Positions 19,871 through 29,033 of a stretch of DNA of 43,433 nt are shown piece by piece. This stretch comes from Rhodospirillaceae bacterium (GTDB lineage: Bacteria; Pseudomonadota; Alphaproteobacteria; UBA8366): contig PBOR01000017.1 of the NCBI GenBank assembly GCA_002724395.1, positions 120,525 to 163,957 on the forward strand, in the 5' to 3' direction. Each line of letters starts with the position of its first letter. The first letter of the stretch is position 1. A program made the translations under genes and the position numbers. The notes beneath the pieces are model-generated. The model was not told the DNA's origin and did not search any database. It saw only the letters and a program-made list of their open reading frames with translations.

Positions 19871-20770
19871 ATGCCAAATTCTGACAATATAATTGAGTTG
19901 GAACTTGCCCAACTGACCGATAAACGCTCGACACTCCAAAAATCAATTGACCTCATTCGCAATCATGGTCTTGGGGCAACTGGCGGTATCATCATTCTGC
20001 TTATGCTGATAATGTCGTTGTTTGCTGACCAGATTGCACCATACGACCCAGAATTAAATAATTTCGAAAATATGCATTTACCACCGAGCAGCGCGTTCTG
20101 GCTTGGCACCGATCAATTCGGACGTGACCTACTTTCTCGTATCATTCATGGCACTCAAACCGCCTTGCTAATCGGCTTCGCGGCTGCATTCAGCGGGGCC
20201 ACCCTTGGTCTCGTACTTGGGGTAACCAGCGCGTATCTAGGCGGCGCTTTCGACCTACTTTTCCAACGCTTCATTGATGTATTAATTGCCTTCCCAACCA
20301 TCATTATCGCCCTAACGATGGTATCGATCTTCGGCACCGAACTCAGACACGTTATCATTGCGATCGCGATCCCGTTCATTCCGGATGCAGCACGTATCGT
20401 GCGATCAAATGCTTTATCTATCAGACAAATCGCCTATGTAGACGCTGCTCGTGCTCTAGGTTTTTCTACCGGACGAATAATTTTGCGTCACATGCTGCCA
20501 AATGTAATGGCCCCCTATTTAGTCATTCTGACAGCGAACATTGGGCAGGCTATTCTATTAGAGGCCTCCCTCTCATATCTTGGCATGGGGGTACAAGAAC
20601 CCACACCCGCCTGGGGGCTAATGCTTCAAGGTGGAGCGGAGGAATATGCCGAAAGCGCGCCCTGGATTGCATTTTTTCCTGGCCTCGCCATTACCCTATC
20701 GGTATTTGGATTCAATCTCTTCGGCGACGCGGTCCGCGACGCACTCGACCCGAAATTGCGTCAGCAGTAA
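19871..20770 (+). CDS. dppC: Peptide-type ABC transporter permease (DppC-like), copy 2
   Basis: This 299-residue protein is a tandem paralog of the upstream permease: the final ~110 residues are almost the same (LLEASLSYLG, VQEPTPAWGLMLQGGAEEY, DPKLRQQ), while the N-terminal 60 residues have diverged. It has the LGTDQFGRDLLSRIIHGTQ box and the EAA loop DAARALGFSTGRIILRHMLPN. AGAGGA precedes the ATG. With only one DppB in the operon, the two DppC copies could be alternative partners giving two substrate ranges, or a recent redundant copy. The stop is three bases from the stop of the convergent dioxygenase gene. Confidence 0.93.
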   Translation: MPNSDNIIELELAQLTDKRSTLQKSIDLIRNHGLGATGGIIILLMLIMSLFADQIAPYDPELNNFENMHLPPSSAFWLGTDQFGRDLLSRIIHGTQTALLIGFAAAFSGATLGLVLGVTSAYLGGAFDLLFQRFIDVLIAFPTIIIALTMVSIFGTELRHVIIAIAIPFIPDAARIVRSNALSIRQIAYVDAARALGFSTGRIILRHMLPNVMAPYLVILTANIGQAILLEASLSYLGMGVQEPTPAWGLMLQGGAEEYAESAPWIAFFPGLAITLSVFGFNLFGDAVRDALDPKLRQQ

Positions 20771-20773
20771 AAA

Positions 20774-21646
20774 CTATAGTGCAAGCCAACCCTTCGGCAC
20801 TATATGACTATCAGGAGGCAACCGAAGCGTAGTGCGCTTAAGCAGTCGGTTTTTGGTTGGCTGAAAAGCATCACGTCGATGCATCAGAAAACCGTTATCC
20901 CACATAACAACATCCCCGATTTGCCATTCGTGCGCATAGACAAATTTTGACTGTGTCGCGTGTGCCACCAACTCTTGCAACAAGTTGTCGCTCGCCTCAG
21001 CTTCCCAGCCCTGGACCCCCGCAGCCGTTGTAGGGTCTAAATACATCGACTTATTGCCGGTTTCGGGGTGCGTATTCACCAGCGGGTGCGTCACCGTCGG
21101 CGTACGTTGACGTAATTCATCTGCCATTTTTGGCTCGTCGTCATAGGTCGATTGACGCAGAAAATAATCATAAACGACGTTGAGGTTATCGATCCTCTCT
21201 TTCATGCGCAAATCCAACGCATCATAAGCCAATTGCAGGTTGGCCCAATAAGTCACCGGCGGGTCCTTCGGCATTTCCACCATATACAATATGCTGCCCG
21301 TCGCAGGCTCTTTCACATAACTCTGATCTGTGTGCCAATCTAACTCACCTGCCCCTAAACCGCCGATGGAATTACCGTGATAATCCCTCATATTCGTAAT
21401 TTGAATAACCTCGGACCTATTCTCAGATTTCCAGTCCTCGCGCACGATTATATTAGGATCACCAAATCGTTCACTGAAGGCTACAAGCTCATCTTCTGAA
21501 ATAGACTGGCGACGAAATATGAGGACGCCATGCCGCGACCATACATCTGCTAAACGCGCAATAGTCAAATCATCAACTGATTCCCAGAGCCAGAGTCCCT
21601 CCACTTTGCGCGCAAATGAACCAATCGCCTTTATGGATAAAGTCAT
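20774..21646 (-). CDS. TauD/TfdA family Fe(II)/2-oxoglutarate dioxygenase, third homolog
   Basis: The 290-residue protein is convergent to the importer operon and divergent from the CoA-transferase gene. His105 and Asp107 (DWHTDQS) with His256 (FLMHRRDA) form the iron site; Arg271 (LLKRTTLRLP) is the 2-oxoglutarate contact. It is clearly more distant from the tandem pair at 11034-12739 than they are from each other: the usual GGDTxFA box is PPVTYWANL here. GGGAAG lies upstream of the ATG. Probable roles are hydroxylation of the imported compound or of a related one; substrate unknown. Confidence 0.92.
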   Translation of the reverse strand: MTLSIKAIGSFARKVEGLWLWESVDDLTIARLADVWSRHGVLIFRRQSISEDELVAFSERFGDPNIIVREDWKSENRSEVIQITNMRDYHGNSIGGLGAGELDWHTDQSYVKEPATGSILYMVEMPKDPPVTYWANLQLAYDALDLRMKERIDNLNVVYDYFLRQSTYDDEPKMADELRQRTPTVTHPLVNTHPETGNKSMYLDPTTAAGVQGWEAEASDNLLQELVAHATQSKFVYAHEWQIGDVVMWDNGFLMHRRDAFQPTKNRLLKRTTLRLPPDSHIVPKGWLAL

Positions 21647-21740
21647 TATTTCGTACTTCCCGCAAGATCGTTGTTAGCAGTATGATTACCGAGCAATTAT
21701 CGTCCGCCTAATCGAAAAAACAAGAACTTACGGAGCTCCG

Positions 21741-22955
21741 ATGGTAGAACAAATTGATACGGAAAATATGCCTCTTCATGGAATCAAGGTAATTGACCTT
21801 GCGAACTTCCTTGCAGGCCCTCTATCGTCAATGTTTTTGGCTGATTTCGGCGCGGAGGTCATAAAAGTCGAACGCCCGGGAACGGGCGATGAAGTTCGTT
21901 ATTGGGGGCACAATAAAGACGGTGTCGGCTTGATGTATAAGCTGATCAATCGTAACAAAAAGTCGATTACAGCAGATTTACGAAGCCCTACCGGCGTCGA
22001 GATCGTCAAACGACTTGTTGAGGATGCGGATATTGTCATCGAAAATTACCGCAAAGGCACTCTTGAAAAATGGGGTATCGGATACGACACGCTGAGTAAG
22101 ATTAACCCTGGATTGATCATGGTCCGCATTACTGGCTTTGGTCAAACTGGCCCCAATAGTCACCGTCCGGGGTTTGGCACACTTGCTGAAGGGTATGCTG
22201 GCTATGCCTATATAACGGGCTATCCGGATCGACCGCCACTCCTTCCCGGATTTGGTCTGGCTGATGACACCGCAGGCCTTATGGGCGCTTACCTTGCGAT
22301 GGTCGCATTACAAGCACGGACAAGAAACGGTGGCAAAGGCCAAATTGTAGATTTTGGCATTTACGAACCGCTCTTTACGTTGCTTGGACCTCAGGTAGTT
22401 GATTACGATCAATTGGGTGTAGTCCAAGAACGAAACGGCAGCCGACTGCCATTCACTGCTCCGCGAAATACATACCGTACCAAAGACAACAAATGGGTAT
22501 CTATCTCAGGCAGTGCCCAATCAACCTTTGAACGTATGTGCGATGCACTAAATGTACCGGAGTTACCTAAAGACGAGCGTTTTCTAGATAATCGGCTTCG
22601 AATTGAAAATTCGATTGCACTGGATGATGCACTTCAAGAAGCTATCGAAAAGGTAGACCGCGATGAGCTAATCTCTCTTTTTGATGAATTCGATGCAGCG
22701 GCAGCCCCATGCAACAACATCCAGGAAATTTTTGAAGACCCGCATTTTGCCGCCCGCGAAAACATTGTTGCGGTCGAGGACGACGAACTTAGCGGCTCTA
22801 TACGCATGCAAAACGTTGTAGGGAAATTATCAAAGAACCCTGGAAAAGTACGCCATGCAGGACCAAAACTTGGTTCGAGCAACGCAGAAATTTTGTTGGA
22901 TAAGCTTGGTTTTGATAAAGAGGAACTAGAAACTGCGGGCTACACCTTCGACTAG
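21741..22955 (+). CDS. CaiB/BaiF family (class III) CoA-transferase
   Basis: This 404-residue enzyme moves CoA between carboxylic acids in the cytoplasm. The start LHGIKVIDLANFLAGPLSSM and FGAEVIKVERPGTGDEVR are the family hallmark for CoA binding; the catalytic Asp should be Asp175 in GLADDTAGL. RITGFGQTGP and the C-terminal LGxxNAEIL (here LGSSNAEIL) also fit. GGAG lies seven bases before the ATG. It is divergent from the third dioxygenase and convergent with pssA (12 bases between stops). In this setting it probably activates a carboxylic acid formed by the pathway so that it can enter beta-oxidation-like steps or aldol/lyase cleavage; that is inference. Donor and acceptor acids unknown. 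Confidence 0.93.
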   Translation: MVEQIDTENMPLHGIKVIDLANFLAGPLSSMFLADFGAEVIKVERPGTGDEVRYWGHNKDGVGLMYKLINRNKKSITADLRSPTGVEIVKRLVEDADIVIENYRKGTLEKWGIGYDTLSKINPGLIMVRITGFGQTGPNSHRPGFGTLAEGYAGYAYITGYPDRPPLLPGFGLADDTAGLMGAYLAMVALQARTRNGGKGQIVDFGIYEPLFTLLGPQVVDYDQLGVVQERNGSRLPFTAPRNTYRTKDNKWVSISGSAQSTFERMCDALNVPELPKDERFLDNRLRIENSIALDDALQEAIEKVDRDELISLFDEFDAAAAPCNNIQEIFEDPHFAARENIVAVEDDELSGSIRMQNVVGKLSKNPGKVRHAGPKLGSSNAEILLDKLGFDKEELETAGYTFD

Positions 22956-22967
22956 CCACCTTTACGC

Positions 22968-23816
22968 TCAGTCTCGGGGTACCTTATGCAGCAGAATGGG
23001 ACTTTCCGAGACACCGACTGCGTCTTTAGCTTCCCTATCCTCTGCATGAATATGAGCAGCCTCCGCCTCAAGCCGCTTATAGGTCCAGATTGCAAAAGGT
23101 ATGGTAACTAAGTAAATACCTGCAATGATGCTTAGTGTTAGCCATGGATTAGTTACCAATGCAGCTACCACAAGACCTGCCCCCGCTAAAACTGCCAGAA
23201 CGTATCCGTGGGGCACTTTCAACCGTTTAAATGAGTAGGTCTGCAGTCGGCTCACCATAAAGCCAGCTACTAAAACTAGCCAAACACCAATGAGAAATGG
23301 GTAAGTCGTTACGAAATCACCAAATTGAAAACTCAATACCATCGGTAAAATCGCCATGCAGGCACCCGCAGGTGCAGGCATTCCCGTAAAATAATTGTAA
23401 GCGTAAGCCGGCGATTCGGACATAATGTTAAAACGTGCCAACCGCAAAGCACAGCATACCGTAAAGAAAAGCGCTGCTACCCAACCGTAATCACTACTAC
23501 CTTGGAGTACCCATAAATAGACCACAAAGGCCGGCGCTACACCGAAAGCAATCACGTCAGAAAGCGAATCTAATTGCGCCCCAAACTCGCTCGCAGACTT
23601 TAACAACCTAGCCATACGACCATCCAGTGCATCAAGGACACCGGCAGTCAAAATCGCGATAACAGCATATTTCCACTCACCCGCAATGGCATAACGAACC
23701 GCGGTCAAGCCGGCTGCCAGAGCGAAGACGGTTATAATGTTTGGAATCATGCGGTTGATCGTTTGGCCCTTAAACCGTCGAACACGCCTAAACCGCCGTT
23801 TTTTTCGCATAGCCAT
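22968..23816 (-). CDS. pssA: CDP-diacylglycerol-serine O-phosphatidyltransferase
   Basis: PssA makes phosphatidylserine from CDP-diacylglycerol and serine in the inner membrane. The CDP-alcohol phosphotransferase motif is complete: DALDGRMARLLKSASEFG followed by AQLDSLSD. The 282-residue protein has a very basic N-terminus (MAMRKKRRFRRVRRFKG) and about eight membrane helices. Its ATG shares a base with the psd stop (TAATG), so the two steps to phosphatidylethanolamine are translationally coupled. The C-terminal 25 residues after the last helix are soluble. Confidence 0.95.
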   Translation of the reverse strand: MAMRKKRRFRRVRRFKGQTINRMIPNIITVFALAAGLTAVRYAIAGEWKYAVIAILTAGVLDALDGRMARLLKSASEFGAQLDSLSDVIAFGVAPAFVVYLWVLQGSSDYGWVAALFFTVCCALRLARFNIMSESPAYAYNYFTGMPAPAGACMAILPMVLSFQFGDFVTTYPFLIGVWLVLVAGFMVSRLQTYSFKRLKVPHGYVLAVLAGAGLVVAALVTNPWLTLSIIAGIYLVTIPFAIWTYKRLEAEAAHIHAEDREAKDAVGVSESPILLHKVPRD

Positions 23817-24535
23817 TAACGAACTTCTCCTTGCCGCACCATACCTTTCCCATCAAGGCTAGCAAGAACAGTCTCACCAGCAACAACACGTTGTCCTTCA
23901 ATCACAAATATTGTCGTGCCTTTAGGGACATATATATCAACGCGGCTGCCAAACCGTATCATACCAAAACGCTCACCAGTTTTCAGTTCTTGTTCTTTGA
24001 TCACGTCGCATAATATGCGCCTAGCGACTAAACCGGCAATCTGGACACAGCCAATTTTCACACCAGCTGATGTCTCAATCACCAATGCCTGACGTTCATT
24101 ATCTTCCGATGCTTTATCAAAGCTGGCATTAAGGAATTTTCCCGGCGTATATGCTAACCGCTTTATTCGACCATCAATAGGCGCACGGTTAACATGGACG
24201 TCAAATACATTCATGAAGACTGCAATACGTATATAGGCACCGCTTTCCATGCCCAATTCTTCCGGCGGGTCGGAATCGACAATCATCTGAACAACACCAT
24301 CAGCTGGGCTTACAACTAATCCGTCACCTTGAGGCGTCACCCGGTCAGGATCACGGAAAAAGAGTATACACCAGACAGTTAGGATAATGCCGACAAACCC
24401 GAGTGGAACCCACACCCAGCCAAGTACCGCCGTGCAAACCGCAAATAGAAAAATGAAAGGTCGCCCGGCCCTGTGGACAGGAAACACAATAGACTTCAAA
24501 GTGCCTGAATTATTGGTCAAACGCCTTCGCTCCAT
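23816..24535 (-). CDS. psd: Phosphatidylserine decarboxylase, short pyruvoyl type
   Basis: Psd converts phosphatidylserine to phosphatidylethanolamine. The proenzyme of 239 residues is the short alphaproteobacterial/archaeal form. Two membrane segments lie near 26-60, then FFRDPDR and VVSPADGVV, the catalytic FMNVFDVHVNRAP and GKFLNASFDKASEDNE. The processing site RFGSRVDIYVP gives self-cleavage between Gly196 and Ser197, turning Ser197 into the pyruvoyl group. It is directly coupled to pssA downstream. No strong ribosome site is seen before the ATG at 24535. Confidence 0.95.
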   Translation of the reverse strand: MERRRLTNNSGTLKSIVFPVHRAGRPFIFLFAVCTAVLGWVWVPLGFVGIILTVWCILFFRDPDRVTPQGDGLVVSPADGVVQMIVDSDPPEELGMESGAYIRIAVFMNVFDVHVNRAPIDGRIKRLAYTPGKFLNASFDKASEDNERQALVIETSAGVKIGCVQIAGLVARRILCDVIKEQELKTGERFGMIRFGSRVDIYVPKGTTIFVIEGQRVVAGETVLASLDGKGMVRQGEVR

Positions 24536-24863
24536 TTTAAGTCGGGCCAGGGCGCCGACAGGTAAAATTTGCGGTCTCCTACTACCATCAAATACGTCGT
24601 TTTAGGAATTAGAAATATTTTGTTTCAGATTAGATATGTAAATCAATTGTCCTATAAATATTATCTTTGACTACCGTCGATAACTTGCTTCTAAATACGA
24701 TTGAGGCGCCCTCAGGAAACTGCTACCGGCCTAGGCACGGTCTATTTCGATCAAAGTGAGTGGTCTCAATTTCACTACACTTGCCCCTAAATTTTTAGTT
24801 CCGATATCAGTACATACCCGTTCTCGCGCAAACTTTGCACAAAGTGGTTAAGATTGGACCTGC
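24536..24863. other. Intergenic region between the LysM gene and psd
   Basis: Both flanking genes read on the minus strand, so this 328-base gap holds the 3' end of the LysM transcript and the psd promoter. An inverted repeat ACTTTG/CAAAGT at 24832-24845 lies just after the LysM stop, without a T-run on the minus strand. I see no gene, RNA or clear promoter here. Confidence 0.5.
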
Positions 24864-25856
24864 CTATCTCTCGGGAACGGCAAGTATCTGGCCAGGATAA
24901 ATCAAGTCTGGATCCTTAATTTGGTGTTTATTAGCGGCATATATGACGGAGTAACGAATTCCGCCTCCCAATTCACGACGTGCAATAAGCCACAAACTAT
25001 TGCCGGGCTGAACGACAACAAATGTATCACTTCTGAATTTTTTCCAAGGTTCAGATCGCGTGAAAGGCGCTTCGATGCGTGCGGTAACCTTACCCTCGTG
25101 CACCTGGTCAAGCCTCAATGTGTAACGCCCCGGCTCCAAAACTGTAACGTGACGGGACCTCCAATTACCCTGAGAATCAATAGTAATTTCATCCAAAGAT
25201 TTATTATTTGCAAATATTCTTAAGGATGTACCAGGCATTCCACGTCCAGCAAAAATCACCTGGCCTTCATTATCATAGTCAATTACATCAAGGCTCAAAG
25301 TTCCCGTTTTAATACCGGGAGGAGGCTTGGGGGCCTGCAATAATTTTGAGCTCTTTTTTCCTACCCGGGGCACCAATACAGCGAGCACACCATCATTAGT
25401 TTTAGTCCTATCCGGAACTTTGATAACGACCGCGTGAAGAGATTCTGATTTTTCACCTTTTACGTTTACAGCTACGATCTTAAGTTCAGTATCACCTGGC
25501 TTCAGCGGTTCTTTCGGAATAAGAGCCCATTGGCCTTGATTATTTGTTTTGACTGAACCGATGGGTATATCACCATTATAAATAGTCACACTGTCCCCTG
25601 GAGCTGCGTGGCCGGCCAAAACTGCTGCACCATTGGGCTCTATCCTTACAATATCGAAACTTGGAGCTTCAGATTTCTGACCGTTTTTGGATCTTTTTTC
25701 TAAATTTCTATCAGACGTTTTCTGATTGAAATCGATTGCTTGTTCGTTCGTAGGCAGCAGAGATTCTGATTGCAACTCATCCTTATCGGCATAATACAAT
25801 ACTGCCCCGACAACGGCCGCAATTGTTAGACTAAGTACAATATAAATGCGGTTCAT
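24864..25856 (-). CDS. Membrane-anchored Ig-like/LysM domain protein
   Basis: The 330-residue protein starts with a signal-anchor helix (IYIVLSLTIAAVVGAVLYYA). A polar linker follows, then a beta-rich region at about 70-145 (GAAVLAGHAAPGDSVTIYNG, GDTELKIVAVN) and a similar one at about 190-265 (GQVIFAGRGMPGTSLRIFAN), both resembling Ig-like bacterial surface modules. The last 54 residues are a LysM domain (VVQPGNSLWLIARRELG ... IYPGQILAVPE), which binds peptidoglycan. It is probably a periplasmic cell-wall-associated protein. CGGAG precedes the ATG at 25856. Such Ig-LysM proteins are common in alphaproteobacteria but have no firm function. It is divergent from the LOG-family gene. Confidence 0.85.
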   Translation of the reverse strand: MNRIYIVLSLTIAAVVGAVLYYADKDELQSESLLPTNEQAIDFNQKTSDRNLEKRSKNGQKSEAPSFDIVRIEPNGAAVLAGHAAPGDSVTIYNGDIPIGSVKTNNQGQWALIPKEPLKPGDTELKIVAVNVKGEKSESLHAVVIKVPDRTKTNDGVLAVLVPRVGKKSSKLLQAPKPPPGIKTGTLSLDVIDYDNEGQVIFAGRGMPGTSLRIFANNKSLDEITIDSQGNWRSRHVTVLEPGRYTLRLDQVHEGKVTARIEAPFTRSEPWKKFRSDTFVVVQPGNSLWLIARRELGGGIRYSVIYAANKHQIKDPDLIYPGQILAVPER

Positions 25857-26011
25857 TAGCCCGTCTCCGTTATACGGTTTGTCTTACCTTCCTGCCCTAT
25901 TGGTAATATTAGTTCATACTGGCAAGCGCAGAAATTCCGTATAATAATAAAATTTACACCGTTCTATCGCCACCTAACATGACCATCTACTAAGGGGTAC
26001 AAAAGGACAAA

Positions 26012-26596
26012 ATGGCCAAAATTTCTTCCGTTTGCGTATTTTGCGGCTCTTCCAATCGAGTGGCACCAAAATATTTAAAATGTGCCGCCGAATTCGGCAG
26101 TCTGTGCGCAAATGCCGGCATTAAAATCATTTTTGGCGGCGGACGTATTGGTCTGATGGGTGCACTTGCAGACGGTGCGCTCAACCAAGGAGGTGAGGTC
26201 ACCGGAGTTATTCCTCATTTCCTGGATAAAGTAGAAATTGCCCATCGAACTACGACAGAAATTATTATCACGAATGATATGCATGAACGGAAAGCCAAAA
26301 TGGCAGAACGAGCAGATGCCTTCGTGGTGCTGCCTGGCAGTGTCGGTACACTTGAAGAAGCCTTCGAAGTCATGTCTTGGACGCAGTTACGCCAAATCAA
26401 CAAACCTATCGTAATCGCCAATATATTTAACTACTGGCAGCCAGTTATCGATTTGTTAGACCATATGGTAGAGGAAAATTTTCTTAGCCCAGAACACCGT
26501 GGACTGGTTACCCTGGTAAATAGTACGTCAGACATTATGCCAACCCTTGGCATTGATATTAATTTTCAAAAAAACCTGGCTAACCGCGATATTTAA
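26012..26596 (+). CDS. LOG family protein (TIGR00730-type nucleotide 5'-monophosphate phosphoribohydrolase)
   Basis: The 194-residue Rossmann-fold protein resembles the Lonely Guy enzymes, which cleave N6-modified AMP or AMP-like nucleotides to base and ribose 5-phosphate. It shows VCVFCGSSN at 7-15, FGGGRIGLMGALADGAL at 41-57 and MHERKAKM at 90-97. The catalytic loop, normally PGGxGTxEE, is LPGSVGTLEE here, with Ser110 in place of the second Gly; the Glu pair is kept. AAGGA lies before the ATG. It stands upstream of icd on the same strand. Family call is firm; substrate (cytokinin-like or general nucleotide salvage) is open, and the Ser substitution may affect activity. Confidence 0.88.
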   Translation: MAKISSVCVFCGSSNRVAPKYLKCAAEFGSLCANAGIKIIFGGGRIGLMGALADGALNQGGEVTGVIPHFLDKVEIAHRTTTEIIITNDMHERKAKMAERADAFVVLPGSVGTLEEAFEVMSWTQLRQINKPIVIANIFNYWQPVIDLLDHMVEENFLSPEHRGLVTLVNSTSDIMPTLGIDINFQKNLANRDI

Positions 26597-26605
26597 GCCA
26601 AATCC

Positions 26606-26631
26606 CACCCTTGTCTCGTGCGGGAAGGGTG
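26606..26631 (+). terminator. Possible terminator hairpin after the LOG gene
   Basis: CACCCTT at 26606-26612 and AAGGGTG at 26625-26631 form a 7-bp stem with a 12-base loop, ten bases after the stop. No T-run follows, so factor-independent termination is doubtful. Confidence 0.3.
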
Positions 26632-26764
26632 CTATTGTGCGGCGCAAATTATAGCCATGAGATTGCTTGTGATCACCTCGGGTAGAATGCTTACATTACC
26701 AGTAAGAAGTCACAGGCTTGATGGCAAAACTCAATAATTCGGTTTCTTTTTGGGGAGTAAAAAA

Positions 26765-28981
26765 ATGGCAGATATTATCTATACGAAAGTCGATGAGGCA
26801 CCGGAACTTGCCAGTGGATCTTTCTTACCTATCATTGAATCCTTCACGAAACCCGCGGGTATTACTATCGGCCGTAAAGATATCTCGCTTGCTGGACGTA
26901 TTATCGCCAATTTCCCTGAAAATCTAACGGACGAACAGAAACAACCGGACGATCTATCAAATTTGGGTGAGTTAGTGGAAAAACCTCATGCCAACGTTAT
27001 TAAGCTGCCAAATATCAGTGCTTCAATACCGCAGTTGCAACTCGCCATTACCGAATTGCAGAACCACGGATACGATATTCCTGATTACCCTGAAGAACCT
27101 AAAAACGACGCTGAGCAAAAAATCCAAGATACCTATGGTATTGTTCTCGGTAGTGCCGTTAATCCAGTACTTCGACAAGGTAACTCGGACCGTCGCGCCC
27201 CAAACGCGGTGAAGGCTTATGCCAAAAACAACCCTCACTCAATGGGCTCCTGGTCGGCAGATTCAAAGACTGAAGTTACCTCAATGGACAGCGATGACTT
27301 TTTCGCCAACGAAGTTTCCACAACGATCACAGATACCACAGCCGGCGATGGGCGCATCGAATTTGTCGCAACCGATGGTGAAGTCACCGTATTGAAAGCA
27401 AAAACAACTTTCGAAATAGGCGACGTCATCGATGCAACAGTAATGCGTGCCAGCACCCTTCAATCATTCCTTGCCTCAGAGGTTGCCGACGCAACATCCA
27501 AAAACGTTCTATTTTCGATGCATGTAAAAGCAACGATGATGAAGGTGTCGGACCCCATTATCTTTGGGCACACAGTCTACGCCTTTTTCAAGGATGTCTA
27601 CGACAAGCACGCGGTTACTTTCACCGAACTGGGAATAGACCCTGATAATGGCGTGGGGGATATCGCGAGTAAAATTAAATCCCTTCCTTTAGACCAGAAG
27701 TCAGAAATCGAATCTGATCTAGCAGCCTGTATGGAGAAACAGGCCGATCTGTATATGGTGAATTCTGATCGCGGCATTTCGGGCCTCCACGTGCCCAGTG
27801 ACGTTATCATCGATGCCTCCATGCCAGCGCTAATTCGCAATGGTGGACGCGCCTGGGGACCCAGCGGCCAGGAATCGGACACTAAATGCGTTATACCCGA
27901 TCGCTCCTATTCCGTAATTTATGATGAAACCATCAAGTTTTGTAAGGAGAATGGGGCATTTGACCCGACTACAATGGGCAGTGTTTCTAATGTCGGTCTT
28001 ATGGCGCAAAAGGCCGAAGAATATGGTTCACATCCTTATACGTTTGAGGCGACCAGCAACGGGGCAATCCGTATTATAGACGGTTACGGTAATACACTGC
28101 ACAACCACATGGTGGCAGAAGGCGATATTTGGCGCATGTGCCAAACCAAAGACGCGGCCATCCAAGATTGGGTAGGCCTCGGTGTTCGACGCGCTCGTGC
28201 GACTAGCGCACCTGCAGTATTTTGGCTCAACAAAAGTCGCGCCCACGATGCGCAACTCATTGCCAAAGTCGAACGTTATTTGAAGGACCATGATACGAAC
28301 GGTCTAAAAATCCTCGTCAAAGCTCCGTCTGACGCGACGCGCTATTCGCTCGAGAGAATGAAAAACGGCGAGGATACTATTTCAGTAACGGGCAACGTGC
28401 TTCGCGATTATCTAACAGATTTGTTTCCAATTTTAGAATTAGGAACGAGCGCAAAAATGCTATCGATTGTCCCGCTTATGAATGGCGGCGGTATGTTTGA
28501 AACCGGCGCCGGGGGATCAGCACCCAAACATGTTCAACAATTGATGGAAGAGGGCCACCTACGTTGGGATTCACTTGGAGAATTTGCTGCGCTTGGAGCA
28601 TCCTTAGAACATTATGCGGAGTACGCTGGCAATGAAAAGGCGAGTATATTAGCTAAGGCTCTAGACCAGGCCATTGAAAAATTCTTAAACAACAATAAAT
28701 CGCCCAGCCGAAAAGTCAGCGAGCTTGATACTCGAGGTAGTCACTTCTACCTTGCCCTCTATTGGGGACAAGCATTAGCGGCCCAGGACGAAAATGCAGA
28801 GTTAAAAGAGCACTTTACAGCAATTGCTCAGGAACTTAAGGAAAACGAAGACAAAATCGTCGACGAGCTGATTGACGCACAAGGCAGCGAAGTCGATCTT
28901 GGTGGTTATTTTCTAACCGACCCAGAAAAGGTCGCCATAGCCATGCGGCCCAGTCAAACCTTGAACAATATTATAGGTTGA
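26765..28981 (+). CDS. icd: Isocitrate dehydrogenase (NADP), monomeric type
   Basis: The 738-residue protein is the monomeric IDH (IDH-II), which oxidises isocitrate to 2-oxoglutarate and CO2 with NADP in the TCA cycle. It starts [19 protein letters not shown], and shows [61 protein letters not shown] and [16 protein letters not shown], all characteristic. I chose the ATG at 26765 because GGGGAG lies seven bases before it; the TTG at 26750 is rejected. The length fits the family (~740). The product 2-oxoglutarate is the co-substrate of the three TauD-type dioxygenases in this window, though nothing shows coregulation. A strong terminator follows. Confidence 0.97.
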   Translation: MADIIYTKVDEAPELASGSFLPIIESFTKPAGITIGRKDISLAGRIIANFPENLTDEQKQPDDLSNLGELVEKPHANVIKLPNISASIPQLQLAITELQNHGYDIPDYPEEPKNDAEQKIQDTYGIVLGSAVNPVLRQGNSDRRAPNAVKAYAKNNPHSMGSWSADSKTEVTSMDSDDFFANEVSTTITDTTAGDGRIEFVATDGEVTVLKAKTTFEIGDVIDATVMRASTLQSFLASEVADATSKNVLFSMHVKATMMKVSDPIIFGHTVYAFFKDVYDKHAVTFTELGIDPDNGVGDIASKIKSLPLDQKSEIESDLAACMEKQADLYMVNSDRGISGLHVPSDVIIDASMPALIRNGGRAWGPSGQESDTKCVIPDRSYSVIYDETIKFCKENGAFDPTTMGSVSNVGLMAQKAEEYGSHPYTFEATSNGAIRIIDGYGNTLHNHMVAEGDIWRMCQTKDAAIQDWVGLGVRRARATSAPAVFWLNKSRAHDAQLIAKVERYLKDHDTNGLKILVKAPSDATRYSLERMKNGEDTISVTGNVLRDYLTDLFPILELGTSAKMLSIVPLMNGGGMFETGAGGSAPKHVQQLMEEGHLRWDSLGEFAALGASLEHYAEYAGNEKASILAKALDQAIEKFLNNNKSPSRKVSELDTRGSHFYLALYWGQALAAQDENAELKEHFTAIAQELKENEDKIVDELIDAQGSEVDLGGYFLTDPEKVAIAMRPSQTLNNIIG

Positions 28982-29001
28982 AGGCTCGCAAACTTGTTGA
29001 G

Positions 29002-29028
29002 AAAAGGCCCGCATCACGCGGGCCTTTT
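29002..29028. terminator. Bidirectional rho-independent terminator between icd and the lipoprotein gene
   Basis: AAAAGGCCCGC at 29002-29012 and GCGGGCCTTTT at 29018-29028 form a perfect 11-bp stem with a five-base loop. The flanking A-run and T-run make it a good terminator in both directions, serving icd on the plus strand (20 bases after the stop) and the convergent lipoprotein gene on the minus strand. Confidence 0.92.
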
Positions 29029-29033
29029 AGTTT

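Noticed and set aside
24832-24845. Inverted repeat ACTTTG/CAAAGT after the LysM gene
   Set aside because: Short, AT-rich and without a T-run; no basis for calling a terminator or operator.
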